This document shows, in pieces, positions 9,001 to 15,307 of a DNA stretch of 64,000 nucleotides. How positions within the stretch are numbered: the first letter of the stretch is position 1; every line of letters starts with the position of its first letter. The notes beneath the pieces are model-generated. The model was not told the DNA's origin. It was given only the letters and a program-made list of their open reading frames with translations, and did not search any database. Source of the DNA: Methylocapsa sp. D3K7 (lineage in GTDB: Bacteria; Pseudomonadota; Alphaproteobacteria; Rhizobiales; Beijerinckiaceae); contig NZ_CP123229.1 of NCBI RefSeq assembly GCF_029855125.1, positions 682,001 to 746,000 on the forward strand. The letters are read 5' to 3'. Both the position numbers and the translations under genes were made by a program.

Positions 9001-10816
9001 CTGCCATGCCATCACTCGTTCGTCCCTGAAAGGGCATTCAATCCCTATTGGCCGTCCGATTTCCAACACGCAATGCTTCGTGCTGGATCGCAGTTCGCAG
9101 CCAGCCCCGATTGGAGTGCCCGGAGAACTCTTTATCGGCGGCGATGGATTGGCATGCGGCTACCTGAACGATCCCGAATTGACCGCCGAAAAGTTCATCC
9201 CAAACCCGTTCCGGCTAGGAGCATTGTTGTATCGCACGGGCGACTTTGCCCGCTATCTGCCGGACGGCAACATCGAGTTTCTCGGTCGCGTCGATCGTCA
9301 GGTGAAGATCCGCGGGTTCCGCATCGAGCTGGGTGAGATCGAGGCTCGGCTGGCGCAGCATCCGGCGGTGCGGGAGGCGGTGGTGCTCGCCAGCGAAGAC
9401 CGCTCTGGCGACAAACGACTGACGGCGTACTACACCGTGGTGCCGGATGCGGCGGCTGCCGATGCCGAGGCGCTACGCCGCCACCTCTCGGCGGCGCTGC
9501 CCGAATATATGGTGCCAGCTGCCTATGTGCAGCTTGACGCCTTGCCGCTCACAGCGAATGGCAAGCTCGATCGCCGCGCGCTGCCGGAACCAAAGGACCT
9601 GTTCATAGAGAGTCAGGCGTCATATGTCGCGCCAAGGTCGCCTACGGAACAGGTGCTTGCGGATATTTGGAGTGAGATTCTTGGGTCGAAACAAGTAGGC
9701 ATCGCCGACAATTTCTTCGAATTGGGAGGGCATTCCCTGGCTGTGGTCCGCTTGATCAGCGAAGTCAACCGGACGCTCAAGATTGGTCTAAGTGTTCCAG
9801 AGGTTTTCCAGAATGTGACTGTGCAACAACTGGCAAGGGTGATTGACGCAAGGAGGCCAATGAGCAAACGACTTCCTACGGTAATTCAGTTGCGAGAAGG
9901 TAGGATTGATCCACCGGTGTATTTCATTTATGCCGGACCCGACGAATTCAGTCTTGCACAGATAGTAGCTACGGGACAACCTGTCTATGGTATTGAAGTG
10001 CCATACCCGTTGACATGGCGGAATGCAGCAGAAAATTTTGATATTTCCGCCTTACCAACTATGGCGCAATTGGTTGCCCCATATGTGGCGACAATCCGCA
10101 CCCACGCGGGCTCATCTCCCTGTGTGTTGGCCGGATTCTCGTTTGCGGGAGTGATGGCTTTTGAGGTGGCCGAACAACTCCAGGGACAGGGTGTTGAAGT
10201 GGAAGCGGTGCTGTTATTTGATTCATGGGCGACCTTCCCACATCAAATTGCGTGGTGCAATTTACGGAAAGACTGGACGCTAGCGTTCAACGCGGTGTCG
10301 ACAGATTATTCTTTGCATTCGGTTGGTTCCCGTATGAAGCGTTCAGCGATTCTTTTTGGAGGGATATTGAAATCTAAAACAAGATATTTTTTGACGGAGA
10401 CTAAATGTTTATTTCCTTTGTACAAATTATTAAGGTCATTATTTCGGCAATCAGCGATATATGATAGTCTTACGTCCATTCAAGACGAGCAAGGGATGTT
10501 AATGCCTATGCGACTGCTAGGGCGATTGTACGATAAGGCGCTAAAAACTAAGGATCAGCGCTGCCTAGACCTACGGGGTATCCTTTTCGGAGCAAGTTCT
10601 GGCGAAAAAAAGATTCTCCGTTCCGTGGACAGCAGTCTGGGTTGGGCGAACCTATTTACTCGAGGCCTAGCGATCATTCAGGTGCCCGGAGATCATCTCA
10701 CAATGATCCGAGAGGAATCTCATAGACTGACGCTGTCTCGAGAGATGAATGTTGCGCTGAGTCGGCTTTGCTCCCACTCGAACAAACAATGTTCGCGGGA
10801 CGAGCGGCGAAGATAA
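2..10816 (+). CDS. Nonribosomal peptide synthetase, 3' part (PCP-[C-A-PCP]x3-TE)
   Basis: Reading frame is open back to base 2 and the first recognisable domain is a carrier protein, so the gene begins upstream of the window. Numbering residues from the TTG at 23: PCP with LGGDSLK (Ser46); three condensation domains, each with HHxxxDG (first at residues 233-239); adenylation domains with A3 motif TSGSTG near residues 720 and 1784 and again in module 3; PCPs with LGGHSL serines at about 1113, 2171 and 3238; a C-terminal thioesterase with GFSFAG (Ser3373), Asp3400 and His3558 as a plausible triad. No epimerisation or methylation domain is seen. Reading the ten-residue specificity code by eye gives DAFWLGGTFK for modules 1 and 3 (one change from a published valine code) and DLFTNALTYK for module 2 (one change from a published alanine code). 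These predictions are inference. At least one further residue is loaded upstream. The modules are near-perfect DNA repeats (see the repeat entries). Confidence 0.95.
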   Translation, partial: RLLLAGALQNSLCTTFVAPRTPTEQALAEIWREMLGLERISALDNFFSLGGDSLKAVMVISRLRRVLGVEVSVAALFARPVLAEFADAVREGARSTLPPILAAGREAPLPLSFAQQRMWFLAQMEGVSQAYHVPLGLRLTGELDGGALRRALDRLVARHEALRTTFDPADDQPVQRIATENGGFSLHEHDLRQHGDAEGEVQRLAIEEANAGFDLQAGPLVRGRLIRLGDSEHVLLITMHHIVSDGWSMGVLTRELGTLYCAYSQGQADPLPALALQYPDYAVWQRRWLGGEVLQAQSDYWQRTLAGAPAVLELPTDRRRLPQQDHAGALVALELDDGLTAGLKALGQRHGTTLFMTLLTGWAALLARLSGQDDVVIGIPVANRSRAEVEPLIGFFVNTLALRIDLSGSPTVEGVLARVKARTLEAQHHQDLPFEHVVEIVRPPRNLAHAPVFQVMFAWQNTGESGLELPGLTVAPVRTPRCFAKFDLTLSLAEVGGRIVGGLEYATALFDRATVERHAGYLRRVLAAMVADAQQAVDRMALLGAAERHQLLTLWNATEAAYPHDRCIHELFEAQASRHPDAVAVVHGDRQLSYGELNVKANRLAHHLRGFGVTPDARVAICVERGLDMLIGLLAILKAGGAYVPLDPKAPSKRLQAILEDAQPKVIMVQSKLQKAGIDSMTSAERKWIGDPPIIICLEQDAKAISAESAENASSGATSDSLAYVCFTSGSTGGPKGVSIPHRGVVRLVKNTNYVAISTSDVFFQFAPVSFDASTFEIWGCLLNGARLVVCPPGMLSLAELGSTIRAHGISVLWLTAGLFHQMVDEELESLKGVRQLLTGGDVLSVAHVRKALDALGEGRLINGYGPTENTTFTCCHAITRSSLKGHSIPIGRPISNTQCFVLDRSSQPAPIGVPGELFIGGDGLACGYLNDPELTAEKFIPNPFRLGALLYRTGDFARYLPDGNIEFLGRVDRQVKIRGFRIELGEIEARLAQHPAVREAVVLASEDRSGDKRLTAYYTVVPDAAAADAEALRRHLSAALPEYMVPAAYVQLDALPLTANGKLDRRALPEPGGAAAYGAHGYEAPAGEIETRLARIWADVLKVECIGRYDHFFELGGHSLKAVMVISRLRRVLGVEVSVAALFARPVLAEFADAVREGARSTLPPILAAGREAPLPLSFAQQRMWFLAQMEGVSQAYHVPLGLRLTGELDGGALRRALDRLVARHEALRTTFDPADDQPVQRIATENGGFSLHEHDLRQHGDAEGEVQRLAIEEANAGFDLQAGPLVRGRLIRLGDSEHVLLITMHHIVSDGWSMGVLTRELGTLYCAYSQGQADPLPALALQYPDYAVWQRRWLGGEVLQAQSDYWQRTLAGAPAVLELPTDRRRLPQQDHAGALVALELDDGLTAGLKALGQRHGTTLFMTLLTGWAALLARLSGQDDVVIGIPVANRSRAEVEPLIGFFVNTLALRIDLSGSPTVEGVLARVKARTLEAQHHQDLPFEHVVEIVRPPRNLAHAPVFQVMFAWQNTGESGLELPGLTVAPVRTPRCFAKFDLTLSLAEVGGRIVGGLEYATALFDRATVERHAGYLRRVLAAMVADAQQAVDRMALLGAAERHQLLTLWNATEAAYPHDRCIHELFEAQASRHPDAVAVVHGDRQLSYGELNVKANRLAHHLRGFGVTPDARVAICVERGLDMLIGLLAILKAGGAYVPLDPAYPAERLTYMLRDSAPVAILTQAQVGLGLPAAVGGAAAGVPVIDLTDAERWATQPDSNPTPTSVGLTSRHLAYVIYTSGSTGMPKGVAIEHRNTINFICWAQSSFTPKELKHTLFSTSLNFDLSVFECFVPLTNGAVTEIVQNALDLNHSLLNVTLINTVPSVIKALIDTDAIPRHVRIVNLAGEPLKQVLAERLFAQTEVSTLCNLYGPSETTTYSTWVAMNRGDGFAAHIGRPISNTKIYILDGHNEPVPIGVAGEIYIGGAGVARGYLNRPELTAERFVADPFASAADARMYKSGDLGRYLPDGNIEFLGRVDRQVKIRGFRIELGEIEARLAQHPAVREAVVLASEDRSGDKRLTAYYTVVPDAAAADAEALRRHLSAALPEYMVPAAYVQLDALPLTANGKLDRRALPEPGGAAAYGAHGYEAPAGEIETRLARIWADVLKVECIGRYDHFFELGGHSLKAVMVISRLRRVLGVEVSVAALFARPVLAEFADAVREGARSTLPPILAAGREAPLPLSFAQQRMWFLAQMEGVSQAYHVPLGLRLTGELDGGALRRALDRLVARHEALRTTFDPADDQPVQRIATENGGFSLHEHDLRQHGDAEGEVQRLAIEEANAGFDLQAGPLVRGRLIRLGDSEHVLLITMHHIVSDGWSMGVLTRELGTLYCAYSQGQADPLPALALQYPDYAVWQRRWLGGEVLQAQSDYWQRTLAGAPAVLELPTDRRRLPQQDHAGALVALELDDGLTAGLKALGQRHGTTLFMTLLTGWAALLARLSGQDDVVIGIPVANRSRAEVEPLIGFFVNTLALRIDLSGSPTVEGVLARVKARTLEAQHHQDLPFEHVVEIVRPPRNLAHAPVFQVMFAWQNTGESGLELPGLTVAPVRTPRCFAKFDLTLSLAEVGGRIVGGLEYATALFDRATVERHAGYLRRVLAAMVADAQQAVDRMALLGAAERHQLLTLWNATEAAYPHDRCIHELFEAQASRHPDAVAVVHGDRQLSYGELNVKANRLAHHLRGFGVTPDARVAICVERGLDMLIGLLAILKAGGAYVPLDPKAPSKRLQAILEDAQPKVIMVQSKLQKAGIDSMTSAERKWIGDPPIIICLEQDAKAISAESAENASSGATSDSLAYVCFTSGSTGGPKGVSIPHRGVVRLVKNTNYVAISTSDVFFQFAPVSFDASTFEIWGCLLNGARLVVCPPGMLSLAELGSTIRAHGISVLWLTAGLFHQMVDEELESLKGVRQLLTGGDVLSVAHVRKALDALGEGRLINGYGPTENTTFTCCHAITRSSLKGHSIPIGRPISNTQCFVLDRSSQPAPIGVPGELFIGGDGLACGYLNDPELTAEKFIPNPFRLGALLYRTGDFARYLPDGNIEFLGRVDRQVKIRGFRIELGEIEARLAQHPAVREAVVLASEDRSGDKRLTAYYTVVPDAAAADAEALRRHLSAALPEYMVPAAYVQLDALPLTANGKLDRRALPEPKDLFIESQASYVAPRSPTEQVLADIWSEILGSKQVGIADNFFELGGHSLAVVRLISEVNRTLKIGLSVPEVFQNVTVQQLARVIDARRPMSKRLPTVIQLREGRIDPPVYFIYAGPDEFSLAQIVATGQPVYGIEVPYPLTWRNAAENFDISALPTMAQLVAPYVATIRTHAGSSPCVLAGFSFAGVMAFEVAEQLQGQGVEVEAVLLFDSWATFPHQIAWCNLRKDWTLAFNAVSTDYSLHSVGSRMKRSAILFGGILKSKTRYFLTETKCLFPLYKLLRSLFRQSAIYDSLTSIQDEQGMLMPMRLLGRLYDKALKTKDQRCLDLRGILFGASSGEKKILRSVDSSLGWANLFTRGLAIIQVPGDHLTMIREESHRLTLSREMNVALSRLCSHSNKQCSRDERRR
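156..1945 (+). repeat. NRPS module repeat, copy 1 (PCP end, C domain, A-domain start)
   Basis: About 1,790 bp running from the PCP serine motif through the whole condensation domain to the GGAYVPLDP region of the A domain. It matches copies at 3357-5146 (offset 3201) and 6531-8320 (offset 6375) with no difference seen in the lines compared. All reading frames of the three copies give identical translations, which supports identity at DNA level. Identity of synonymous positions points to a very recent duplication, gene conversion or an assembly effect rather than selection on protein. Confidence 0.9.
3357..5146 (+). repeat. NRPS module repeat, copy 2
   Basis: Second copy of the 1,790-bp PCP/C/A-start unit. 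Identity with copies 1 and 3 ends at the codons for VPLDP, where copy 2 continues with AYPAERLTYML and the others with KAPSKRLQAIL. Confidence 0.9.
5147..6049 (+). other. Exchanged A-domain core of NRPS module 2
   Basis: About 900 bp of the middle A domain, covering motifs A3 to about A7 and the substrate pocket, does not match modules 1 and 3. The DNA on both sides (to 5146 and from about 6050) is identical to them. The segment is visibly richer in A and T than its flanks and is 27 bp shorter than its counterpart. The two breakpoints fall at the conserved VPLDP and RYLPDGN codons. This looks like a natural substitution of the specificity-determining subdomain by recombination in conserved motifs. 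Confidence 0.85.
6531..9591 (+). repeat. NRPS module repeat, copy 3 (whole C-A unit, pair of 156-3216)
   Basis: Modules 1 and 3 agree over about 3,060 bp (156-3216 against 6531-9591, constant offset 6375), which includes the complete A domain. Identity stops after LPEP, where module 3 continues into KDLFIESQ and the terminal PCP-TE while module 1 continues into GGAAAYGAHG. Confidence 0.88.
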
Positions 10817-10849
10817 GAACTGGTCCGAAGAATCCGAACGGGACGATAA

Positions 10850-11785
10850 GTGTCCGTCCGGGAAGTAGTTGAATCGGATGAATCATTTGTGATTCATTGG
10901 CGGCTGCCTGATTCGATGAGAGGCCGCCAATGTGGACGTCCGAAAACCGCCCGAAATACAATCGTGACAAACTGCGCTATCCGAGCGATCTGACGGACGA
11001 TGAGTGGTCGCACATCGAGCCGATTATTCCACCGGCCAAACGTGGCGGACGCAAGCGCTCTGTTGAGCCGCGGGAAATCGTGAACGGTCTCATGTATGTG
11101 CTGAGCACGGGATGCCAGTGGCGTTACGTTCCCAAAGATCTGCCGCCCAAGAGCACGCTGTTTGGTTATTTCGACCTTTGGAACTGGGACGGCACGCTGG
11201 ATCGCATTCATCACGCGCTCTACGTGAAGTGTCGCGAAGCCATGGATCGTGAAGCGAGCCCGACGGCCTGCGTCATCGACAGCCAGAGCGTAAAGAGCGC
11301 GGAAAAAGGGGGCGCCGCATCGATCCGAGCGGCTATGATGCTGGCAAGAAGATCAAAGGCAAGAAGCGCCATATCCTCGTCGATACGCTAGGCCTGCTGC
11401 TGCATGCAGTGGTGCATCCCGCCGACATTCAAGATCGGGATGGTGGCGTGCTTGTTCTGTCGACCTTGTTCGGCTTGTATCCGTTTTTACAAAAGCTCTT
11501 TGCTGATGGCGGATATCAGGGCCCGGTCTTTCAAAAGGCGTCGGCCAAAATCCTGCCGCATATACAAATCGAAATCGTCAAACGCTCCGATCAGGCCAAA
11601 GGGTTTGAGCTTCTGCCGCGACGTTGGGTTGTCGAACGCACCTTCGCTTGGCTTAATCGTTGCCGCCGCTTGGCCAAAGACTTCGAAAATCTCACCCGAA
11701 ACGCACTCGCTTTTCTCCGTCTCGCCTCAATTCGTCTCACGCTCAGAAAGCTTTGTCTGAATTGATGAACTTTCCGGACCGACTC
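10850..11785 (+). mobile_element. IS5-family (IS427-like) insertion sequence, apparently complete
   Basis: A 936-bp element with imperfect terminal inverted repeats. The left end from 10850 matches the reverse complement of the right end (ending 11785) at 17 of the first 25 positions. It is flanked by the triplet TAA at 10847-10849 and 11786-11788, the short target duplication expected for IS427-group elements. It lies only about 30 bp past the NRPS stop codon, so it could separate the NRPS from former operon partners. Confidence 0.85.
10930..11765 (+). CDS. IS5-family transposase, made by -1 frameshift of two ORFs
   Basis: The first ORF (10930-11391) encodes the N-terminal half with the helix-turn-helix-like PSDLTDDEW region and the first catalytic Asp in VIDSQSVKS. 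The second half (KKRHILVDTLGLLLHAVVH, ADGGYQG, the RRWVVERTFAW motif with the catalytic Glu, ending 11765) lies in the -1 frame. The overlap holds a run of five A then five G (11303-11312), a good slippery site. Two-ORF organisation with programmed frameshifting is known for IS427-group elements, so the product is probably functional. A decayed gene is less likely because the ends are intact. Confidence 0.85.
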
Positions 11786-11910
11786 TAAGGGGATTTTCTT
11801 CCTGAGTTCTGAGCGCCATTGCATCCAAGCGACAGGCACTGATACATTAACCAGCGACGGGCCCGTGCATGTGGTAGTTTGAGCCATGAAGCGTCTGGTT
11901 CTATCTCAGG

Positions 11911-12091
11911 TTCACTCTAAGCTACCGGGATGTCGAGGATCTTCTAGCCGAGCGTGGACTGACTGTCAGCAATGAGTCGATCCGCCGGTGGGTGCTCAAA
12001 TTCGGACCTATGATTGCCAGGAACCTGCGGATGGTCCGGCCGAAAGCTTACACTCGGTGGCATCTCGATGAAATGGTGGTCTCGTTCTCTT
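11911..12091 (+). pseudogene. IS6-family transposase fragment
   Basis: One frame reads FTLSYRDVEDLLAERGL followed by a helix-turn-helix segment (SNESIRRWVLKFG), then TRWHLDEMVVSF, which holds the first catalytic Asp of IS6/IS26-type DDE transposases. Both ends are missing: similarity starts abruptly at 11911 and stops near 12091, after which the frame continues into unrelated residues. Only about 60 of some 230 residues remain. The rest of 11786-12277 shows no gene. Confidence 0.75.
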
Positions 12092-12277
12092 CAATGCCTT
12101 CGATCGAGCAACCCGCAGTTCCCATTAAGTGCAAAATTCGTCATGTGCACTCAATCGATGAGTCTGCCGACTGTTAGAAAAGTCCCTCCGCCTTTAGCGT
12201 CGCGGCACGAGCCAATCACGGGCAATAAGGCTACGGCCGTTCCGGAAGTGGGCCGCGTCGCAGGCCTTGATGGTCTC

Positions 12278-13120
12278 TCACCCCCCGTGAGTACGTTGTC
12301 GGCGGGCCGCCCCCGGTCTGGAACGCGGAGCCGGCGCGGTTGCCTTGTCACTGGAAAGCCGCTTGAGCCGTTCAGCCATTTTGGCCGGTTTGTGTGGATC
12401 GTAGAAGGGGCTGCGCCGAGTGGCCTCGTCGGGCATATAGTAGTCAATCATCTGTATCAGACGTTGCTCATGAGCGATATCCTGCTCAATGAATGTTTGA
12501 AATTCGGGCTTGCGTTTAAGCATTTTTCGCAATTCGTCGATCTCCTGCAAAGACTCCTTTTTCCGGTCCTGCATCCGGTCCCATTTTTTCTTCGCAATGT
12601 CATCAAACGGGCCGATGAAACGGACCTCACCTCTCATCGGATCGATCCAGACATCATCGGGATGCGGGACAGGGTTTGGTCGCGGTAAATTGTTACGATC
12701 ACATTTTCTAAATTCGGCTTCCCAATCTCGCTTGTACTCTACAGAAACCTCGAATAACGCCTGTTTCTCTGCGCGCTGCTTGGCTTCAATCGCTTCTGTC
12801 ATTTCCTTGAAGGCCAGCTGGGCACGATGATTACCCTTCATCGCTGCGATTCCTAGGCCCCGCATCACGGCTTGGATCGCTGGCATCTCTATGATGCGGT
12901 CGCCTTCGCGGATGCTCACCAGCCGATAGGCTTCATGAAGCATTAACGCCTGGGCATCCCTCAGGCTGGCGTCAACTTGCTTGTCTCGGTGCCGGGGCCG
13001 CCCGCTGGGATTGCCCGACCGGCCTTTCTGAAATCGATATTGCGCCGGTGGCCGCTTGTAGCCGACCGAGTAGGTATCGGTTCCGAGTTTTTGGTTATCT
13101 CTTTGATCCTCTTCACTCAT
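12278..13120 (-). CDS. DUF5681 domain protein (island A)
   Basis: 280 residues. The N-terminal part carries the DUF5681 signature YRFQKGRSGNPSGRP at about residues 28-42, followed by a predicted alpha-helical region and a long charged C-terminal half rich in Lys, Arg and Glu. Function is unknown. The family is typically found beside phage-type terminases and ParB-like methyltransferases in mobile islands, and a shorter relative lies in island B at 38925-39386. The start ATG overlaps the end of the methyltransferase gene by 8 bp, so the two are translated from one transcript. No terminase gene follows here, unlike in island B. Confidence 0.8.
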   Translation of the reverse strand: MSEEDQRDNQKLGTDTYSVGYKRPPAQYRFQKGRSGNPSGRPRHRDKQVDASLRDAQALMLHEAYRLVSIREGDRIIEMPAIQAVMRGLGIAAMKGNHRAQLAFKEMTEAIEAKQRAEKQALFEVSVEYKRDWEAEFRKCDRNNLPRPNPVPHPDDVWIDPMRGEVRFIGPFDDIAKKKWDRMQDRKKESLQEIDELRKMLKRKPEFQTFIEQDIAHEQRLIQMIDYYMPDEATRRSPFYDPHKPAKMAERLKRLSSDKATAPAPRSRPGAARRQRTHGG

Positions 13121-14441
13121 GACTCAGCCCTGTGATGATCGGAAGGCGCGCCGCCGCCATATCCTCAAAGGATTTATCAGTCGACGATAATATCGCAGGC
13201 TTGCCCGTCATTCGCTCCCACCGAAGAACGATGGTATCGCAATAGGCCGGGTCATATTCGATCAGCCGCGCGCCGCGTCCGCAGGTCTCGGCGGCGATCA
13301 GTGTGGTTCCAGACCCGCCAAAACAGTCGAGAACGATGTCGCCGCGCCGCGAGCAGTCGCGAATGGCGTCGGCGACCAGTGCCGCCGGCTTCACGGTCGG
13401 GTGCATGGAAAGTTCATCCATCCGTCCAGTGCCCATGCTGCTGATGCCAGGATAATCCCAAACATTGGTGCGGTATCGGCCGGTGTCGCCTAGGCCGAAG
13501 CTGTTGACATGCGGCGCGGTCCCGACCTTGAAGACAAACACCAGTTCGTGCTTGGAGCGGTAGAAGCTCCCCATCCCGCCATTGGTCTTGTTCCAAACGC
13601 AGAGATTCTTAAGCTCCGAAAACGCTGCTCGGCCCGCCGTCAGCAGCTCGCTCATATGGCGCCAGTCCATGCAGACGAAGGCGATTGCCCCGTCGCGACA
13701 CCGCTTGGCCGCCGCTCCCAATGTCTCTGACAAGAAAGCGGTGAAGCTCGACGATGACATTTCACCGACGCCCATAGCAAACTCGCGATGCCTGATTCGT
13801 CCCGAGCCGCAGACGTGTCCGTCGATCGGAACATTGTAAGGTGGATCGGTAAAGATCAGATCGACCGTCTCGCCCGCCAGGAGCCGTTCATAATCGTCTA
13901 CGTTTCTGGCGTCACCGCAGATCAGCCGATGACGACCCAATCGCCAAAGATCTCCCATTCGCGTGACCGCGTCCTCAGACATAAGTGGGATTACATCTTC
14001 CGGCCCGGCAGGGGTGTCTGTGGCGCCGTCACGGGCGGCGTCAAGGATGAAGTCCGCTTCGGCCAACGAGAAGCCCGTGACCGTCATATCGAATCCGAGG
14101 TCAACTAGCCCTTGGAGCTCGATTGCCAGGATTTCCTGATCCCAGCCGGCGTTGAGTGCCAGTTTGTTGTCGGCCAGTATGTAGGCCCGCCTTTGATCGG
14201 GCGTCACAGTCTCGATCCGCACACACGGCACCGTCGCCATGTTCAAAATCTTGGCAGCTTCGACGCGGCCATGCCCCGCCAGAATCATGTTCTGGGCGTC
14301 GATAAGGATGGGGTTTGTAAAGCCGAAGGTCCGGATGCTGTCTGCAATTTGCCGGATCTGTTTGTTCGAATGCCTTCTGGCATTGCGCGGATAGGGGTTT
14401 AAATCCTTTGGTTCAAAATAAACAACAGAAAGCGCGGCCAT
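13113..14441 (-). CDS. ParB-like nuclease/DNA methyltransferase fusion (island A)
   Basis: 442 residues. Residues 1-100 form a ParB-N domain (LNPYPRNARRHSNKQIRQIA, then ILAGHGRVEAAK). The rest is an N4/N6-type DNA methyltransferase with motif IV DPPYNV and motif I FGGSGTTLIAAE near the C-terminus, the permuted beta-class order. This architecture belongs to the orphan phage and island methyltransferases; target sequence cannot be read from the gene. It forms a transcription unit with the DUF5681 gene downstream. A frameshifted homologue sits at 39421-40811. All catalytic motifs look intact in this copy. Confidence 0.92.
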   Translation of the reverse strand: MAALSVVYFEPKDLNPYPRNARRHSNKQIRQIADSIRTFGFTNPILIDAQNMILAGHGRVEAAKILNMATVPCVRIETVTPDQRRAYILADNKLALNAGWDQEILAIELQGLVDLGFDMTVTGFSLAEADFILDAARDGATDTPAGPEDVIPLMSEDAVTRMGDLWRLGRHRLICGDARNVDDYERLLAGETVDLIFTDPPYNVPIDGHVCGSGRIRHREFAMGVGEMSSSSFTAFLSETLGAAAKRCRDGAIAFVCMDWRHMSELLTAGRAAFSELKNLCVWNKTNGGMGSFYRSKHELVFVFKVGTAPHVNSFGLGDTGRYRTNVWDYPGISSMGTGRMDELSMHPTVKPAALVADAIRDCSRRGDIVLDCFGGSGTTLIAAETCGRGARLIEYDPAYCDTIVLRWERMTGKPAILSSTDKSFEDMAAARLPIITGLSHE

Positions 14442-14654
14442 TGAATCGATTCTTCCTTCCTTGCTATTTGCACCTCCTCCCTTAATGAGCAGCCTCTATT
14501 TCGTATCCGGGCTGATTCAAACATTTCATGTATGTAGTTTGCAGGCCGCGCGAATTCACTCTTTTAGCTGTGGAAAACACGGATTGGTGTGAGAAAAGCG
14601 GAATCTGCCGGGGAAGCCGACAATCCTTTAGCATTCGCTGGTCGATGGCTGACT

Positions 14655-14720
14655 TTCCCTGTTCTGCAGGAATCACTTCCCTGTTCTGCGGGACTTAATT
14701 CCCTGTTCGATCACTTAGGG
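14655..14720 (+). repeat. Three 22-bp direct repeats (iteron-like)
   Basis: TTCCCTGTTC occurs at 14655, 14677 and 14699, exactly 22 bp apart, or two helical turns. The first two repeats share TTCCCTGTTCTGC. A fourth TTCCCTGTT lies at 14808. Equal phasing on one face of the helix suggests binding of a repeated protein, as in iteron origins or recombinase/partition sites. The adjacent gene encodes a ParB-like domain. Confidence 0.65.
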
Positions 14721-14807
14721 AATTTGCCCGTAACCCACTGAATCGTCTCGCAGATTTTAGCCAGAAAGCCGTCATGATGTGCAGAATCTGCAAACATTCA
14801 CTGCTCT

Positions 14808-14866
14808 TTCCCTGTTAGCAGGGAATTCTGCGGTGGAGACTGGTTTGGGAGGACCGTCTCCACCAC
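14808..14866. other. Two adjacent hairpins in island A spacer
   Basis: TTCCCTG-TTAG-CAGGGAA (14808-14825) is followed by GGTGGAGAC ... GTCTCCACC (about 14832-14864, loop of roughly 15 bases). No T-run follows on either strand, so they are not classical terminators. Equivalent structures occur in island B (TTCCCTG-CAC-CAGGGAA and a GCGGAGAC hairpin near 40835-40895). Confidence 0.6.
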
Positions 14867-15307
14867 CACGCTAACTCATTGTTTTTGATCTGTTTTTAGC
14901 CTCAAGAATAGTCCCCGACATGTCCGGGACTTAGCTGGCCTTTGCGCCAAAGAACGCGTCTCAGAGACCCCAAATTTGGAGACGTCACGCGCCAATTGGG
15001 CGAGTGTCTCTGAGCGCAAAATTTCATTTTCCGACGAGCGTGCCGAGCGGGCCTGCAGAGACGGGTTCGACAAATCCAGAGACCAGTTCGATTCCGGCAT
15101 GGTCGAGCTGATCGGCAGAACATCGGCTGAATGATGCAAATTTAGCCGCGCATCAGTGACCGGTGTCAAAGGAAGACCGGTTCGATATGTGCGTGTTTCG
15201 GCGATTGCTGGCCCGGCAATTATTCGCCGCGCCCGCGTCTTCGCGGTCGGCCAAGCTCGGCCATTGCATCAGGGCGCGATCCCGGTATTTCGACCACGAT
15301 GGCGGGA

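Larger units (their letters stand above)
14442..15307. other. Non-coding spacer between methyltransferase and recombinase, island A
   Basis: About 870 bp with no convincing gene. It contains the 22-bp iterons, two hairpins and several GGAGAC/GTCTC motifs (near 14835, 14856, 14964, 14978, 15056 and 15078). A minus-strand 97-codon frame (14876-15169) exists but shows no recognisable family. Island B has a spacer of similar make-up in the same place (40812-41265), so the arrangement is probably maintained as part of the element. Confidence 0.6.

Noticed and set aside
14655..14720. Short CRISPR-like array
   Set aside because: Only three repeats of about 10-13 conserved bases with 9-bp variable parts and no cas gene; iterons fit better.
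14876..15169. 97-codon minus-strand frame in the island A spacer
   Set aside because: Lies across the GGAGAC motifs, no recognisable product, and no equivalent in island B.
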